From Actinoplanes palleronii (GTDB taxonomy: Bacteria > Actinomycetota > Actinomycetes > Mycobacteriales > Micromonosporaceae): a stretch of DNA of 64,000 nucleotides. Location of the stretch: positions 1 through 64,000 of the forward strand of contig NZ_BOMS01000057.1 of NCBI RefSeq assembly GCF_016862315.1. The letters are read 5' to 3'. A program made the position numbers and the translations under genes. The notes under the pieces are model-generated. The model was not told where the DNA came from. It did not search any database and saw only the letters and a list, made by a program, of their open reading frames with translations. Positions 15,654-24,341 of the stretch are shown in pieces (positions within the stretch are counted from its first letter, which is position 1; each line of letters starts with the position of its first letter).

Positions 15654-17141
15654 TCAGCCCCCGGTGAATGACGGAGTCGTGCCGCACTTGGCGTGTGCGG
15701 TGATGCACACCTTGACCAGAGCGCTCAGCTTGGCCGGATCCCACGCGTTCATGAAATCGCCGTGGATCGACGACGCCATTCCGGACGAAAGGGCCAGGCC
15801 GTCACCGCCGAGTGAGTCGTAGTTGAGCATCAGTGACAGGCTCGGAATGGCGACCGGGTATTTGCCGGTGCACGCCCCGTTCGTCGACGGCCCCATGTGC
15901 GACTTGTGGTCGGGTGAGTCGATGTTCTTGCCGTCCCAGCAGTCCTCGAAGGTCAGCTGGTAGATCAGGTTGCCGCCGGCCGCGCACTTCGGCCAGTTGC
16001 CGTCGGCGCTGCGCCCGATCTCCGCGCTGCCCGCGCACCAGAACTGGCTGTTCGCGCCCTTCGGCGTCGCCACCTGGCGCTTCGCGTCGCCGACAACCAT
16101 CCGCAGGCCCGGCGGGAACGGCTTGACGGTCGCCGAGTCCTTGATCTTCGCGCCGTAGTACGCCCGGAAGTTCTTCATCTTCACCGGCGTGCCGTTGCGC
16201 AGCAGGGTCGGCGCCCAGTACGCGCTGTTGTCGCCGGCCGCGTTGCAGGTGGTCTTGCCGGCGCGCAGCTGCTCGTTCGTGCTGCTCGCGGTCACCTTCG
16301 GGCCGAAGAACGTGTGCAGGTGCGACGCGCCCGGCATGTTCGGGAACACGATCGGGTCGTCGGGCGCCTCACCGGAGACGTCGCAGTCGGTGTGGAACTC
16401 GGGAACCATCGTGGTCCCGGCCGGGACCGCCTTCTTCGGTACGGCGTCGAACAGCGCGAGCTCGGCCTTCCACGCGGCCGCGTCGACCGGGACGAACCCG
16501 CCGGTCGGAGCTGCCGTGGTCGGAGCGGCTGTGGTCGGTTTCGTCGTCGGCGCCTTGGTCGGTGCCGTGCTCGGAGCTTTGGTGGGCGTTGTCGTGGGCG
16601 CGGCACTCGTGGACGGCGCGGTCCCGCCCAGCGTCAGGTAGTTGATGTTGACGAAGTCCGAGCGGGACGTGCTCTTCATGACCAGGACCAGCGTCTGCTT
16701 CCCGGCCGGCACGCTCGCCGCCGTGGCGCTGACCGTCGTCCACTTCTGCCAGCCGCCGGTCGGGGCGACCGGGAACGTGGCCAGCAGCTTTCCGGCCGGG
16801 CTGCCGAGGTGGGCCTCGATCGCGCCGCCGTCGGTGTTCTGCGAGGCGATCCGGGCGGTCAGTGCGGAACCGGTGATGGCCACGTCGTGGTACTCGAGCC
16901 AGTCGCCGTTCGCCAGCCAGCCGACGTTCTTGCCGCCGTCGGTGTCCGAGGTGCCCTCGGTCTGCGCACCGGACTGCGCGGAGTACTTCTCGGCCTGCAG
17001 CCGGCCCGGGACACTCACCTCGCCGGCGTCGGCGGTGGCGATGTAGATGCCGCTGGCACCGAGCGTCGCGACCACGGCCGCACCGAGAACCACCCGCGTC
17101 GTGCGGCGACGACGCCGCGGTTCCACCGAGTCAGTAGCCAT
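15654..17141 (-). CDS. Secreted protein with CBM6-like and DUF1996 domains
   Basis: This 495-residue exported protein starts with a basic region (PRRRRRTTRVV), a hydrophobic signal or anchor segment (about 18-38), then a CBM6-like carbohydrate-binding module (about 45-180; LQAEKYSAQSG, GGKNVGWLANGDWLEYHDV). A Thr/Pro/Ala-rich linker (about 185-225, TTTPTKAPSTAPTKAPTT) leads to a DUF1996 domain (about 235-490) containing PGASHLHTFFG and the conserved cysteines in CDVSG and EDCWDGKNID. DUF1996 proteins are secreted by fungi and actinomycetes and are thought to act on or bind polysaccharides; activity here is unproven. ATG at 17141 follows AAGGATAAGC. Confidence 0.88.
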   Translation of the reverse strand: MATDSVEPRRRRRTTRVVLGAAVVATLGASGIYIATADAGEVSVPGRLQAEKYSAQSGAQTEGTSDTDGGKNVGWLANGDWLEYHDVAITGSALTARIASQNTDGGAIEAHLGSPAGKLLATFPVAPTGGWQKWTTVSATAASVPAGKQTLVLVMKSTSRSDFVNINYLTLGGTAPSTSAAPTTTPTKAPSTAPTKAPTTKPTTAAPTTAAPTGGFVPVDAAAWKAELALFDAVPKKAVPAGTTMVPEFHTDCDVSGEAPDDPIVFPNMPGASHLHTFFGPKVTASSTNEQLRAGKTTCNAAGDNSAYWAPTLLRNGTPVKMKNFRAYYGAKIKDSATVKPFPPGLRMVVGDAKRQVATPKGANSQFWCAGSAEIGRSADGNWPKCAAGGNLIYQLTFEDCWDGKNIDSPDHKSHMGPSTNGACTGKYPVAIPSLSLMLNYDSLGGDGLALSSGMASSIHGDFMNAWDPAKLSALVKVCITAHAKCGTTPSFTGG

Positions 17142-17354
17142 GCTTATCCTTAATAAAAATGGCGTGAAGAGGTTGCGCGAGGAATTATGCATAACTCGCG
17201 GACGCGTTTCAACGCGAGAAGATAAAATTCATTTTCACCGTACGAGGTGACGCAGGTGGCCGCGTTTTCGCCATTCAATAACAGTTTTCCGCGACGAGTT
17301 GTCTTAAGTTTCCTTTAATTGGCGCGTCGCACCGCCCGGGGTCAGAATAGCCCC
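17142..17354. promoter_or_regulatory. AT-rich control region with two inverted repeats
   Basis: This gap is markedly poorer in G+C than its surroundings. It contains CGCGAG (17176-17181) facing CTCGCG (17195-17200), and CGCGTT (17203-17208) facing AACGCG (17211-17216). These lie 35-75 bases before the DUF1996 gene start and probably are regulator sites for it. A clear -35/-10 pair could not be fixed. Confidence 0.4.
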
Positions 17355-17603
17355 ATGATCTCGCTAACCGCCCGGACCGCCGCCGACGACCTGTACGAGG
17401 TGTACGCCAGCAACGCGACCTACTGGCGATACAGCGGCGATCTCGACCCGGACACACTCGACCGGGCCACGGTCACGGCGGTGCTGGACGCCCTGGGCCC
17501 GGGCGAGGAGTCCCTGGTCGCCCGGGACGACGCCGGCCGGCTCGTCGGCTACACGGAGATCCTGCGCCGGCACCCCACCGACGGCCTCCCATGGATCGGC
17601 CAA
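17355..17603 (+). pseudogene. Truncated GNAT acetyltransferase (N-terminal half only)
   Basis: From the ATG at 17355 about 83 residues read as a normal GNAT start: TARTAADDLYEVYASNATYW, a sheet segment with LVARDDAGRLVGYTEIL, and the PTDGLPWIG that in intact relatives leads into the acetyl-CoA loop (R/Q-x-x-G-x-G/A). That loop never appears: after WIG the frame continues as low-complexity, non-conserved sequence until it runs into the opposite gene. The cofactor-binding half is therefore missing and the gene is very likely dead. Lost sequence at about 17603 could reflect a deletion when the neighbouring signalling genes were acquired. Confidence 0.65.
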
Positions 17604-17880
17604 GGGCCGCCCGACGATGGTCCTGGAGAAGCCCCTCTGACCGAGCCGCAACTCCCCACGCCATCGCGGTGCGGACGTCGGGTGGGGTTTGAATGCGGAG
17701 GGGACTCTCACCCCCATGCGGCGCAGGCGGCCAACAATGCCCGATTTGGTAACAGGACTACGCTAGAACAGCCGTCCGTAGCATCGATGCGCTGCGAGCT
17801 GCTGGAGGCTCCTCGCCCTCAGCGAACTCCATTCCACCCGCTGAGCACACCGACTCCGCCCCGGCCGGCGGCATCGGTGC
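17604..17880. other. Non-coding stretch, remnant of unknown origin
   Basis: No convincing gene was found on either strand. It holds the junction after the truncated acetyltransferase and the 3' flank of the diguanylate cyclase gene. A short TTTGAATGC-type sequence near 17687 recalls a tRNA T-arm, but no cloverleaf could be built around it. Confidence 0.5.
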
Positions 17881-19545
17881 TCACCTCGAACCGCGGATCG
17901 GGGGCGGCGTCGCGGGCTCGTCGGCCGGACCGCGTCCCGGGGCGACAACGTAGCGGCCCTTGCCGGCCGCCTTGGCGACGTACATGGCCCGGTCAGCAGT
18001 CTGGATGATCATGGCGACACTCATGTCCTGCTTGTGCAGCGCCACGCCCGCGCTGGCGCTGATCCGGTGGGCCTGGTCGTTGATCACGAAAGGCTGCTCC
18101 AGGGCGCGGATGATCCGGTCGGCGACGATCGTCGCGTCGTCGATGGTGGTGACCTGTTCGGCCAGGACGGCGAACTCGTCGCCGCCGAACCGGCCGACGG
18201 TGTCGCCGAGGCGCACGCAACGGCGCAGGCGGTCCGCGACCTCGTTCAGCACAGCGTCCCCGGCGCCGTGACCGAGGGTGTCGTTGATCTGTTTGAAGCC
18301 GTCCAGGTCGATGAACATTACCGCGAACGTCGTCGCGCCGCGGCTGTGAGTGGCGATGGCGTGATCGGCGCGTTCACCGAAAAGGATGCGGTTGGCCAGG
18401 CCGGTCAGCGGGTCGTGCAGGGCGAGCTGGCGCAGGTCGTCCTCCCGCTCGCGGAGCTGCGCCTCGACCGCCTCCCGCCGGCGGATGTCCTCGCGTAGCG
18501 CCGTCGTCGCGCGGTCGACCGCGTTCATAGCCCGGACACGGGCGCCGACCAGGACACCGGCCATGGCCGCCACCAGCAGGGTCATCAGCGTGCCGACCAC
18601 GAAGGCCAGCGCGGGCATCCGCCGGTCGGTGTTCATCAGAAACGCATCCGTCGGTGCCAGGTGCAGTTGCCACTGGCGCTGGCCGACGACGACATTGCGC
18701 TCACGGCGCAGAGCGCCGGCCCGCGGCGCGGCGCTGATCCGCGGCTGGGCGACGAGCGTGGGCGTGGGCGTGGACATGTCGACCAGAGTGACGTTGAGCA
18801 GGTCACGCGACCTCGATTGCAGGGTTTCCTGCATGAAGTCGCTGCCCCGCATACCCATGACCATCCAGCCCCGGAACCGGCCGGCGTCGGGAGTGCCCAG
18901 ACCTCCGTTGATCGGCGTGGCGAGAACGAACGACATCTGCTGTTCGGTCGCGGGCAGCGTTCGGTCCTTGAGCAGAACGTAGGTGTGGCTCGCGGTGACC
19001 TGCCCGGAAGCGCGGGCGGTGTGCAACGCATCCGCGGCCTCCGGCGCCTGACCTACGTCAAGCCCTGGCAGGGAGGGAGTGTCGTCGAGAGGGCGGGAGA
19101 AGATCAGGAACATGTGCTCTCGCGCTGGCCCGAGGGTCCTCAGCGTGAGCCCAGGAGCCCCTCGGGCCCGCCAGGCGGCCTCGACTTCGGAGACCTGGTT
19201 GTCTTCGGCCGCCACCGCGAAGGCGACGGTGGTGGCTCCCGGCAGTCGCTGCCTCGTCAGCCGGGAGGTGATCTCGGTGAAGTCGCCGGCGGTGAAGTCT
19301 GACTGCGCCCCCACGGCCGCGGCGACGTCCGACAGGGTGTCCCGATAGCGATCGGCCTCACTGGTGACCGCTCGGGCGACCTCATCGGCGTGCTGGTCCA
19401 TGGACTGCCCGGCATGACGTTGCTGAGTTCGCCGGACCAGGGCCGTCACCATCAGGGTGCCGATCAGACCGAGAATGATCACCACGGCCACTAACGCGAC
19501 AGCGTGCCGTCGGCGCTTCCGGGCAGGTGGTGTGGGCTCGGTCAT
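17881..19545 (-). CDS. CHASE-domain membrane diguanylate cyclase (GGDEF)
   Basis: This 554-residue enzyme makes cyclic di-GMP from GTP. It has a basic N-terminus, membrane segment (about 12-35), an extracellular CHASE-type sensor (about 50-290, including ATTVAFAVAAEDNQVSEVE and MFLIFSRPLDDTP), a second membrane segment (about 310-335), a short coiled linker, and a GGDEF domain from LALHDPLTGLANR. The active-site motif FGGDEF is intact at 453-458, and HDPLTGLANR, FIDLDGFKQIND and DRAMYVAK are present, so it should be catalytic. No EAL domain is attached. ATG at 19545 was chosen over upstream starts because the membrane-proximal basic segment follows directly. Confidence 0.9.
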   Translation of the reverse strand: MTEPTPPARKRRRHAVALVAVVIILGLIGTLMVTALVRRTQQRHAGQSMDQHADEVARAVTSEADRYRDTLSDVAAAVGAQSDFTAGDFTEITSRLTRQRLPGATTVAFAVAAEDNQVSEVEAAWRARGAPGLTLRTLGPAREHMFLIFSRPLDDTPSLPGLDVGQAPEAADALHTARASGQVTASHTYVLLKDRTLPATEQQMSFVLATPINGGLGTPDAGRFRGWMVMGMRGSDFMQETLQSRSRDLLNVTLVDMSTPTPTLVAQPRISAAPRAGALRRERNVVVGQRQWQLHLAPTDAFLMNTDRRMPALAFVVGTLMTLLVAAMAGVLVGARVRAMNAVDRATTALREDIRRREAVEAQLREREDDLRQLALHDPLTGLANRILFGERADHAIATHSRGATTFAVMFIDLDGFKQINDTLGHGAGDAVLNEVADRLRRCVRLGDTVGRFGGDEFAVLAEQVTTIDDATIVADRIIRALEQPFVINDQAHRISASAGVALHKQDMSVAMIIQTADRAMYVAKAAGKGRYVVAPGRGPADEPATPPPIRGSR

Positions 19546-19658
19546 TCTTCTCACACTAGATATGTCGGCGAGTTGCCCACGTGGCAACGGCACTTCCAAC
19601 GGCCGGGGTGATGGCGAGGGCGGGCCCCGGCGGTTCGCGAACAGCGGCTGGCCGCGCC

Positions 19659-20903
19659 TCACTGCCGGGGACCTAGCGAGGCCCGCCACTGCTGGAGGTG
19701 GTTGCGCTCGGCTGGGCCGAGCGTCGACTCGTCGAGCGGGCTGATCGGCCGGATCCCGCATACCGGGCCGAATTCCTGCTCCACCATCGTGTGTGCGAGC
19801 GCCACGGCCGCGTTCAGGTTCTCGGCCGTGGTGGGCGTCTCGGTCCGGGCATGTCCGGCGGCGGCTTCGACCACATCCGCAGGCAGTCCCCAGAGAGACA
19901 GCAGGCTGGCGCCGGCGTCGCTGTGCGACGTGCCGAGGCCGGCGGTCTCGAGTTCGCCGAGCGCAGGGGCGGCCTTCACCCCGGCCTCGGCGGTGTGCGC
20001 GCCGGCCTCGGCCGCCTCACCCGCCTGCCGCCACTCGCTCACTATTACCCCGAACTGGTCGGGGCGCGAGGTGGCGAGCACGAGCTGGCCGAGTTCGTGC
20101 AGCAGTCCGGCCGTGAAGGCGTGCTGGGCCCACTCCTTTCCGATGGACAGCCGGTGGGCGAGCTGGGCGCACTGCACCGAGTGCGTGTTGAGGGCGTCCA
20201 TCCAGGCCGCCGGCAGGTGCACCCCTGCGGCGAAGACACTGACGATGTCGTGCAGCAGGACGAGCCCGCGTACGACGTTGGTGCCGAGCAGCGCCACGGC
20301 CTGGGTGATGTCGGCGAGCCGGCGGCCGGCCGTACAGCCCGAGGAGTTCGCGAGATTCAGGATCTTGGCGGCTATGGCCGGATCTCCCTCGATCACCTTG
20401 CCGATCGAGGAGGCGCTCGCCTTCTCATCCTCGAGCACGCTGAGCAGCTCGGCCAGCAGGGCAGGTGGGCTGGGCAGTGATGACACGCCGGAGACGTCGC
20501 TGATGATGCCGGGGCTGGTCGAGGTCGTCATCTGGGCACTCAGCACCAGTTCGATCGCTTCGATGATCTCGTCGGAGGTGGCCGGCTTGTTGAGGAACCG
20601 GTGTGCGAGCGTCATCACCCGCATGACGTTGTCGGCGCTGGTCTGGCCGCTCAGGATGATCCGGGCGGTGTCGGGCGACACCGTCCGCACCTTCTCCAGC
20701 AAAGCTGCTCCATCGATCTCGGGCATCCGGAAGTCGGAGACGACCACGTCACAATGCCGTTCGCCGAGCAGGGCCAGCGCCTCGGCGCCGCCGTTGGCGA
20801 ACGACATCTCCCAGCGGTTCCGCTGGGTACGCAGCATCCGTCGCAGGCCGTCGAGCACGCGTGGTTCGTCGTCCACGAACAGGACGTGTGGCTTCTGTGT
20901 CAC
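19659..20903 (-). CDS. Response regulator with HDOD output domain
   Basis: This 414-residue protein has a receiver domain (1-120; acidic pocket D11/D12, phospho-acceptor D57 in VVVSDFRMPEIDG, conserved Lys in FLNKPA) followed by an HDOD domain (about 140-345; LPSPPALLAELLSVL, IAAKILNLANSSG, HAFTAGLLHELGQLVLA). HDOD is a non-catalytic relative of HD phosphohydrolases that relays signals. The ATG overlaps the stop of the histidine kinase gene just upstream (ATGA, 20900-20903), making the pair a likely two-component system. The output may act through c-di-GMP or protein contact, not DNA. Confidence 0.9.
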   Translation of the reverse strand: MTQKPHVLFVDDEPRVLDGLRRMLRTQRNRWEMSFANGGAEALALLGERHCDVVVSDFRMPEIDGAALLEKVRTVSPDTARIILSGQTSADNVMRVMTLAHRFLNKPATSDEIIEAIELVLSAQMTTSTSPGIISDVSGVSSLPSPPALLAELLSVLEDEKASASSIGKVIEGDPAIAAKILNLANSSGCTAGRRLADITQAVALLGTNVVRGLVLLHDIVSVFAAGVHLPAAWMDALNTHSVQCAQLAHRLSIGKEWAQHAFTAGLLHELGQLVLATSRPDQFGVIVSEWRQAGEAAEAGAHTAEAGVKAAPALGELETAGLGTSHSDAGASLLSLWGLPADVVEAAAGHARTETPTTAENLNAAVALAHTMVEQEFGPVCGIRPISPLDESTLGPAERNHLQQWRASLGPRQ

Positions 20904-23053
20904 GCCGCTGCCTCCACAATGTTCTCGTCATGATGCGATGCGGCCGGGTCCTGCAGGGGCAGGCGCACGCGGAATGTCGTACCGGCGCCGGGCTCGCTGG
21001 TGAAGTCGACTTCGCCGCCGTGCCGGTCCACCACCAGCGTGCGTACGAGCGCGAGGCCCTGCCCGGTGCCGGCGCCGACGTCCTTGGTGGTGAAAAACGG
21101 GTCGAACAGCTTGTCCGCGATCTCCGCGGGCACGCCGGTGCCGGTGTCGGCCACCTCGATGACGGCGTGGTCGTGCTGGACCTGGGTGGTGATGTGGATC
21201 GTGCCGCGTCCCCGGTCCGCCGCCTCGATCGCATGGGCGGCGTTGATGATCAGGTTGAGCATGGTCTGGTTGATGTCGCCGACCTGGCACGGAACCATCG
21301 GCAGGTCGGCGAGATCAGTGGTGACGTCGGCTACGAACTTGATCTCGTTGGCCGCCACGATGATCGTGTTCTGGATCGCCTCGTTCAGGTTGGCACACTT
21401 CTTCTCATCGCTGCCGGGGTGCCCGAAGGCCTTCATGGCGCGGACGATGTGGGCCACCTGGGTGATGCCTTCGAGGCACTGCCGGATGGCGATCGGCGTC
21501 TCAGCCCACAGGTACTCGAAATCAGCTTCTTCAATCGCGGACTCGATCGCGGTGGCCGGCCCGCCGTGGCGCAGATTTTTCTCGTAGGCGTCGAGGACGG
21601 TGGCGAAGCCGCTGAACGCCTCCTCGATGAAGTGGACGTTGTCGCCGATGAACTGGATCGGCGTGTTGATCTCGTGGGCGATACCGGCGGCCAGGCGGCC
21701 CACCGACTGGAGTTTCTGCGCGTGCTGCAGCTCCATCTCCAGCCGCCGCCGCTCGGAGACGTCTCGGGCGTTGAAGACGATGCTGCGTGAGCCATCGTGC
21801 TCGGTGACGTACTCGACTACCGCCTCCGTCTCGGTCCAGGCCTGGTCCTCCCGGCCGCGAACCCGGCAGGTCTGCGCCACCGCCGAGCGTGCGGCCAGGG
21901 TGGTGGCCAGGTCGTCGGGATTCAGCAGTAGCCGCAGGTTGCTGCCGAGCAGTTCGGCCGCCGGCCGGTCGAGCAGTCTCTCGGCGGCCGGGTTGACGAA
22001 CCGGATGACTCCCCGCTCGCTAGCCAGGATGAGCGCGTCCGGCGAGTGCTCCACCACGATCTTCAGCCGGGACCGGCTCAGCTGCTGGTCGAGCGTCATC
22101 GCGGCAGCGTCGGCCAGCGTCGTGAGCGCCGCCTCCAGGTCGTCCGGTGGGCGCCGGGTGAGCAGTAGCACGATCATGCCGAACACGTCGTCGTGCACGG
22201 CCAGCGGCGCGACGGCCACGGCAGCGACGGGCGGCAGCTCGAATACCCGCGCGAGGTGGGTGGCGGCCTCGCCGCTGACCAACGCGAACCCGCCGGGCAC
22301 GAGGGCCGCGCGGACCTCGTCGCCCAGCTGGTCGACCGGCGCGACGCTGCCGACCACCTCGGGTCGTACCTCGCCGTCGGCACCGATGATGCGGGCGTTG
22401 CCCCCGGCCACGATGGCGATCAACGTGGCGCGGGTGTCGGGGTCCATGGTCAGCGCCGCCTTGACCGCCACGGCGGTGGCCTCCGTCCGGCTGTTCGTGG
22501 CCGCGAACTCCGCGCCCGCCTTGGCGACCGCCCGTTCCCGGATAGCTGCCCGGTCCCGGCCCTGGATGCCGCGCGCCAGGACATGGTTGACGATCAGCCC
22601 GAGGAGTGCCGCCACCAGCATGGAGAGCGCGTCGGAGGCCGGGATGTCCAGGAACGCCACGCCGGCCACCAGGATTCCGAGAATGGTGCCGCCGCCGATG
22701 AGGTGGTCGGTCAGCGATCCGTACAGGGCGCGGAAGTTGACCCACACGAACAGCAGGCCGAACGTGATCGAGTGCCCCGAATTCGTGGCGATGAGGCACA
22801 CGCCGACACCCTCGACGAACCAGGTCCAGCGGGGAAAGCCGCCGCGGCGGTAGCCCACGATCAGGGGTACCAGCACCGCGGTGACCGCGCCGAGCGTCAC
22901 GTACGGCCCGCCCTGCCGGTTCAGATCTGCCCACCCGAGTCCGACCAGCGTCCAGATCAGGCACAACGCCAGGAAGAGCGTACGGACCTGTCCGAGCATG
23001 CTGTCATGCTCGCGCGTACAGTGCGAAATGACCCGGCGTGCGTACCCTCCCAT
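20900..23053 (-). CDS. Membrane histidine kinase with PAS domain, partner of the HDOD regulator
   Basis: This 717-residue kinase has five or six N-terminal membrane segments (about 20-160), a GAF-like region (about 180-330), a PAS domain (about 335-445, VVEHSPDALILASERGVIRF), a dimerisation helix with the phospho-acceptor H460 in GIAHEINTP, and an ATPase domain with NAAHAIEAAD, DTGTGVP, FDPFFTTKDVGAGTGQGLAL. The IAHEINTPIQF motif and an inserted helical segment after it are shared with the kinase at 25500. ATG at 23053 follows GAGGAGG; earlier and later ATGs are less well placed. It is translationally coupled to the HDOD regulator. Confidence 0.9.
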   Translation of the reverse strand: MGGYARRVISHCTREHDSMLGQVRTLFLALCLIWTLVGLGWADLNRQGGPYVTLGAVTAVLVPLIVGYRRGGFPRWTWFVEGVGVCLIATNSGHSITFGLLFVWVNFRALYGSLTDHLIGGGTILGILVAGVAFLDIPASDALSMLVAALLGLIVNHVLARGIQGRDRAAIRERAVAKAGAEFAATNSRTEATAVAVKAALTMDPDTRATLIAIVAGGNARIIGADGEVRPEVVGSVAPVDQLGDEVRAALVPGGFALVSGEAATHLARVFELPPVAAVAVAPLAVHDDVFGMIVLLLTRRPPDDLEAALTTLADAAAMTLDQQLSRSRLKIVVEHSPDALILASERGVIRFVNPAAERLLDRPAAELLGSNLRLLLNPDDLATTLAARSAVAQTCRVRGREDQAWTETEAVVEYVTEHDGSRSIVFNARDVSERRRLEMELQHAQKLQSVGRLAAGIAHEINTPIQFIGDNVHFIEEAFSGFATVLDAYEKNLRHGGPATAIESAIEEADFEYLWAETPIAIRQCLEGITQVAHIVRAMKAFGHPGSDEKKCANLNEAIQNTIIVAANEIKFVADVTTDLADLPMVPCQVGDINQTMLNLIINAAHAIEAADRGRGTIHITTQVQHDHAVIEVADTGTGVPAEIADKLFDPFFTTKDVGAGTGQGLALVRTLVVDRHGGEVDFTSEPGAGTTFRVRLPLQDPAASHHDENIVEAAA

Positions 23054-23148
23054 CGGTCCTCCTCGTCCTTCGCCCTGGCGCACGGCCGCCACCTGTTCCT
23101 ATCGGCCCGTCAGCTGCCGGACTGATGCGGATCGCAGAGCCGGGATTG

Positions 23149-24240
23149 TCAGACCAGGACGGACACCGGTCCGACGATGCCGACGCCCGCGGCGAAGTGC
23201 CGCAGCCGAATCGCCATCGACTCGGTCAGCAGCTCCCCGTCCCGGACCAGGACGAGCCCGTTGGCCGTGAGGACGTCCTGGTTGACCACCATGCCCATCA
23301 CGAACTCGGCCCCAGTGACCTTCCGGGGCTTGCGCGTCTTCGCCGTCGTGTAGGCCCGCACCAGGGAGTCGACCAGTTCGCTGGGGTAGTGGGCTAGCTC
23401 GGTGGCGACCGCGGACGGTGAGCCGCCCGCCTCGATCCCGACGACGAGCGCGACCGCGGCAGCGTAGGGCAACTGGTCGTGGTCGACCTGGCCGACCGGC
23501 TTCTCTCCGGGCGCGAGCGGCTGCGCGGCAACCCAGTCGGCGACCCGTTCGAGCCGGGGGATGCGCCTGATCAGCTCGTACGCCAGCTGGGGATGGCTGC
23601 GAAACAGCGTTGTGGCCTCGTGGTCCAGCGTCTCGCCGGCGCGCACCTGGCCGAGGAGCTCGCCGGGAATGGCGAGCAGGCCCACCTGCCCGAGCATCGC
23701 GGCGATCCGCGGCTCCCAGGCCCCGGCCGGGGCGACCGCGTCGACCAGCGCGCGCAGCTGCTCACTGCGGGCCGCGGCCAGCGGGCTCGCCGCCTTCATC
23801 AGGTCGGTCAGCAGCTCCACGGTGCCGTCGAGGGTTCGCTGCAGCAGTTCCCGCTCGGCCATGATCAGCCGGTGCTGATGCAGTGCGGCGTCCAGCGCCC
23901 GGGTCAGGTTGTCCGGTTCGCAGGGCTTGGTGAGGAAACGGAACAGGTTCCCGTCGTTGACCGCGGCGATGGTGGAGGTCAGGTCGGCCTGGCCGCTGAG
24001 GATGATCTGCACCGAGTCGGGGCTGACCTCGCGGGTCCGCGCGAGGAACTCCGCGCCGTTCATGACCGGCATCATCATGTCGGACACCACGACCGCGTAC
24101 GGGCTGGGGGCGGTGGCGATCCGCGTGAGCCCGTCGGCGCCCGACGTGCTGAAATCGATCGCGTAGCGGCCGTGCAGCGAGCGGCGGAGTCCGTCCAGGA
24201 GCCGCTGTTCGTCGTCGACCATCAGAATGCGATCAGCCAC
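23149..24240 (-). CDS. Response regulator with degenerate HD-type output domain
   Basis: This 363-residue protein has a receiver domain (acidic pair D9/D10, acceptor D54 in VVVSDMMMPVMNG, Lys in FLTKPCEP). The rest (about 140-345) aligns in plan with HD-GYP/HDOD regulators, as in LGQVGLLAIPGELL, where active enzymes have HDIGKI-x-IP. The histidine-aspartate metal pair is replaced by GQ, and no GYP motif is visible, so phosphodiesterase activity is unlikely. It lies 95 bases upstream of the kinase-HDOD pair in the same orientation and is divergent from the FIST gene, so it may belong to the same operon and be phosphorylated by the same kinase. Confidence 0.83.
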   Translation of the reverse strand: MADRILMVDDEQRLLDGLRRSLHGRYAIDFSTSGADGLTRIATAPSPYAVVVSDMMMPVMNGAEFLARTREVSPDSVQIILSGQADLTSTIAAVNDGNLFRFLTKPCEPDNLTRALDAALHQHRLIMAERELLQRTLDGTVELLTDLMKAASPLAAARSEQLRALVDAVAPAGAWEPRIAAMLGQVGLLAIPGELLGQVRAGETLDHEATTLFRSHPQLAYELIRRIPRLERVADWVAAQPLAPGEKPVGQVDHDQLPYAAAVALVVGIEAGGSPSAVATELAHYPSELVDSLVRAYTTAKTRKPRKVTGAEFVMGMVVNQDVLTANGLVLVRDGELLTESMAIRLRHFAAGVGIVGPVSVLV

Positions 24241-24341
24241 GATCGCAGCATATGTCTCGTACGCCGGAAAAGATCGATAATCGCGCGGCTCAGCTTCAGC
24301 GCAGCCAGGTCGATCAGAAGAAGGTCAGACGGGAGAAATCC

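Noticed and set aside
17680..17730. tRNA-like T-arm (TTTGAATGC / reverse TTCAAACCCC)
   Set aside because: No acceptor, D or anticodon stems could be paired around it on either strand.
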